Below are positions 22,502 to 24,257 of a stretch of 24,257 bases of DNA, in pieces. This DNA comes from a virus. The stretch's first letter is position 1; the number at the start of each line of letters is the position of its first letter. A program made the position numbers and the translations under genes. The notes beneath the pieces are model-generated. The model did not search any database. It saw only the letters and a list, made by a program, of their open reading frames with translations, and was not told where the DNA came from. The stretch lies in the IMG/VR virus record IMGVR_UViG_3300025598_000176, positions 1 to 24,257 of that record. One strand, written 5' to 3'.

Positions 22502-24205
22502 ATGAAACTACCAGAAAATGCACAGGCACAATGCGAACAACTATTACGAGAATTTAGACGACAAATACCAGATGATGCGGCATATACTGACCGCCTTGTT
22601 GAAGAAATAGAAATCATCTTGGGTCTGCGATTTACAGAATACTTCCTACAAATCCGTGAAATATTAGACATGACTACTGACCTACCACACATGACTCGTG
22701 GTAGTGCAGGCAGTAGTCTTGTTTGTTGGGCGTTAGGAATTACAGATGTTGATCCTATAAAATGGGATATACCACTATCACGATTCTTAAATCCACACCG
22801 TGATGACTTACCAGACATTGACATAGACTATCCACATTGGGCACAAACCACAGTAATGGAACGTATATTCAAACGCTGGCCTGGTAAAAGTGCACGAATC
22901 AGTAACTATGTTACATTTAAAGAAAAAAGCGCCAAGCGTGAAGCAGCAAGACGCCTTGGTGCAAAAGGAAAATTACCACGCAACTTCAAATATGATGATC
23001 TTGACATTGACATAGGGGAAGCTATTCGTATTGAAAAGAAGTTGCTTGGTAAGAAACGAGCCATTAGCAAACATTGCGGTGGCATACTTGTGTTCAAACA
23101 TAATCTACCAAAGAGTTTAATAAATGCAGACAATCAAATCCTATTAGACAAACATGAAGTAGAAGACCTTGAACACTTAAAAGTTGATATACTTGCTAAT
23201 CGTGGGTTAAGTCAACTTTATGAGATAGAACCCAATATGGGGTTAGAAGATTATCCTGACTATGATGAAGCAACTATACAATTACTGTGTAATGGTGATG
23301 TGTTGGGAGTTACACAAGGTGAATCACCAGCAATGCGGCGATTGTTCCGTGCAATACAGCCAAAGTCACGCAGTGATTGTGTATTTGCAACGGCACTTAT
23401 ACGCCCTGTTGCAACTACTGGTCGTCAAAAAGCAAGTTTCTTCCATGATTGGACAGAACAACGGCTAGAAGAAAGCATTGTGTATGAAGATGATGCTATC
23501 AAAAAGATAAGCAAACTTATTGGTTGTGACATATATGAAGCAGATATGTATCGCCGTGCATTTGCCAAAAAGAATGAAGAAAAAGTTTATGAGTTTATGC
23601 ACCGCATGGGCACACATCCAAATAAAACTGAAATTATAGACGAACTATATCAGCTTGGCAACTTTGGATTATGCCGTGCACATGCTGTAAATCTTGGGCG
23701 ATTGATTTGGGCACTTGCATATCAAAAAGCACATAATCCAAAACCATTTTGGGCTGCATATCTTAAACATTGCGAAGGCAGCTATCGTCGTTGGGTTTAC
23801 AAGAATGAAGCCAAACGTGCTGGTTGGGATTTGCGTGAACTTGGATATAATTATAGCCTATTAAATGACCCTATATATGAATATAGAAAATATGGATGGT
23901 GGGGCGATGCCGATTTTTTACCAGGTTTTTATTGCAATAATCAGTATCTTGACCGTTTTGAATTTGCTGGTCTTGTTGCCAATGGTCGTGTATTCAAGGG
24001 AGAAGGCGGGAAGTATATCACCTTTCTTACCCTTGGTGTTGGTAACGGAAAATATATTGACTTATTGGTAAAAGGTCCAGTTGCATATCATGATTATGAT
24101 GTTGTATGCGGCGTAGGCAAAGTCAAAACAAGCAACGGCAGTCAGTATATTGAATGTCAAAATGTGCGCACATTAAAGCTAGAAAAGTTTAACTCTTCTG
24201 CTTAA
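22502..24205 (+). CDS. Miniature C-family DNA polymerase (DnaE-like), no PHP domain
   Basis: I choose ATG 22502, with AAAGGG seven bases upstream, over a TTG at 22472; the protein has 567 residues. It carries the DnaE palm and fingers: RGSAGSSLVCWALGITDVDP (66-85), PDIDIDY with catalytic Asp105 and Asp107, KHCGGILV (190-197), LKVDIL with the third Asp229, TQGESPAMRRLFRAIQP (271-287), and FGLCRAHAVNLG with a KAHNPKPFWAAYL helix (388-421). An OB-fold-like segment ends it (about 485-560). E. coli DnaE has about 1160 residues; the N-terminal PHP domain and the tau-binding end are missing, so proofreading by PHP is absent. It may replicate phage DNA or act as a repair/translesion polymerase. The 3' end overlaps a minus-strand gene tail to tail. 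Confidence 0.85.
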   Translation: MKLPENAQAQCEQLLREFRRQIPDDAAYTDRLVEEIEIILGLRFTEYFLQIREILDMTTDLPHMTRGSAGSSLVCWALGITDVDPIKWDIPLSRFLNPHRDDLPDIDIDYPHWAQTTVMERIFKRWPGKSARISNYVTFKEKSAKREAARRLGAKGKLPRNFKYDDLDIDIGEAIRIEKKLLGKKRAISKHCGGILVFKHNLPKSLINADNQILLDKHEVEDLEHLKVDILANRGLSQLYEIEPNMGLEDYPDYDEATIQLLCNGDVLGVTQGESPAMRRLFRAIQPKSRSDCVFATALIRPVATTGRQKASFFHDWTEQRLEESIVYEDDAIKKISKLIGCDIYEADMYRRAFAKKNEEKVYEFMHRMGTHPNKTEIIDELYQLGNFGLCRAHAVNLGRLIWALAYQKAHNPKPFWAAYLKHCEGSYRRWVYKNEAKRAGWDLRELGYNYSLLNDPIYEYRKYGWWGDADFLPGFYCNNQYLDRFEFAGLVANGRVFKGEGGKYITFLTLGVGNGKYIDLLVKGPVAYHDYDVVCGVGKVKTSNGSQYIECQNVRTLKLEKFNSSA

Positions 24206-24257
24206 GATTGTTTAGCATTTGTTTTAGTGCACTACTATTAACATCAGCAACAATTTT
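24189..24257 (-). CDS. C-terminal end of a minus-strand gene, rest outside the window
   Basis: From the right edge the minus strand is open for 22 codons to a TAA at 24189-24191, reading KIVADVNSSALKQMLNNLKQ followed by KS. This looks like a helical protein tail. It overlaps the polymerase stop by 17 bases, convergently, as seen at the lipase/hydrolase junction. Too short for identification. Confidence 0.4.
   Translation of the reverse strand, partial: KIVADVNSSALKQMLNNLKQKS

Noticed and set aside
22426-22824. N-terminal extension of the radical SAM frame
   Set aside because: The extension is antisense to the polymerase gene, Ser/Arg-rich without domain character, and the radical SAM domain starts at the ATG at 22425.

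Overview
The window is a piece of a large, AT-rich tailed-phage genome. Almost every gene lies on the minus strand. The gene set is that of a T4-like myovirus: class Ia ribonucleotide reductase with glutaredoxin, a PAAR spike tip, a lysozyme-bearing baseplate protein, a tailspike, free-standing homing endonucleases and TATAAATA-type late promoters. The most informative element is a circularly permuted, two-piece tmRNA (about 1835-2131, minus). Its tag, (A)ANDNFAFEHALVA, is of the alphaproteobacterial type (compare Caulobacter ANDNFAEEFAVAA), so an AT-rich alphaproteobacterial host is the best inference.

Layout, left to right. 1-400: 5' part of a signal-peptide protein (minus). 544-1302: class 3 lipase (plus). 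1299-1817: exported SleB-type cell wall hydrolase (minus). 1835-2144: permuted tmRNA with an exact late promoter. 2157-2621: HNH endonuclease. 2666-7250: virion block (lysozyme/hub protein, repeat-containing structural protein, PAAR protein). 7261-12238: small LSm-like protein, glutaredoxin, zinc-ribbon protein, nrdB, GIY-YIG endonuclease, nrdA. 12250-16033: small protein and a 1117-aa tailspike with a BNR-like propeller plus a pectate-lyase-like beta-helix. 16059-19405: PD-(D/E)XK nuclease, small structural-type protein, nucleotidyltransferase and two acidic-tailed proteins. 19429-21383: small proteins, including a one-helix membrane protein and a codon-biased abundant-looking protein followed by a strong terminator. 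21415-22425: radical SAM/SPASM enzyme. 22502-24205 (plus): a miniature C-family DNA polymerase without a PHP domain. 24189-24257: the end of another minus gene.

How it fits together. The nrdA-nrdB-glutaredoxin set makes dNTPs for replication, in which the polymerase and nuclease may act. The spike, baseplate lysozyme, tailspike and lipase look like tools for attachment, envelope entry or exit. The SleB hydrolase sits immediately downstream of the tmRNA and may share its transcript. An octamer of the form N(A/C)TAAATA precedes at least eleven genes or RNAs. Where it lies 16-22 bases from the start codon a Shine-Dalgarno is usually present; where it lies 4-8 bases away there is none. This suggests that some late mRNAs are leaderless. 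One gene (start 19863) has a perfect TTGACA-17-TATAAT sigma-70 promoter, also placed for a leaderless start. All functional statements rest on reading motifs by eye; no database search was run.
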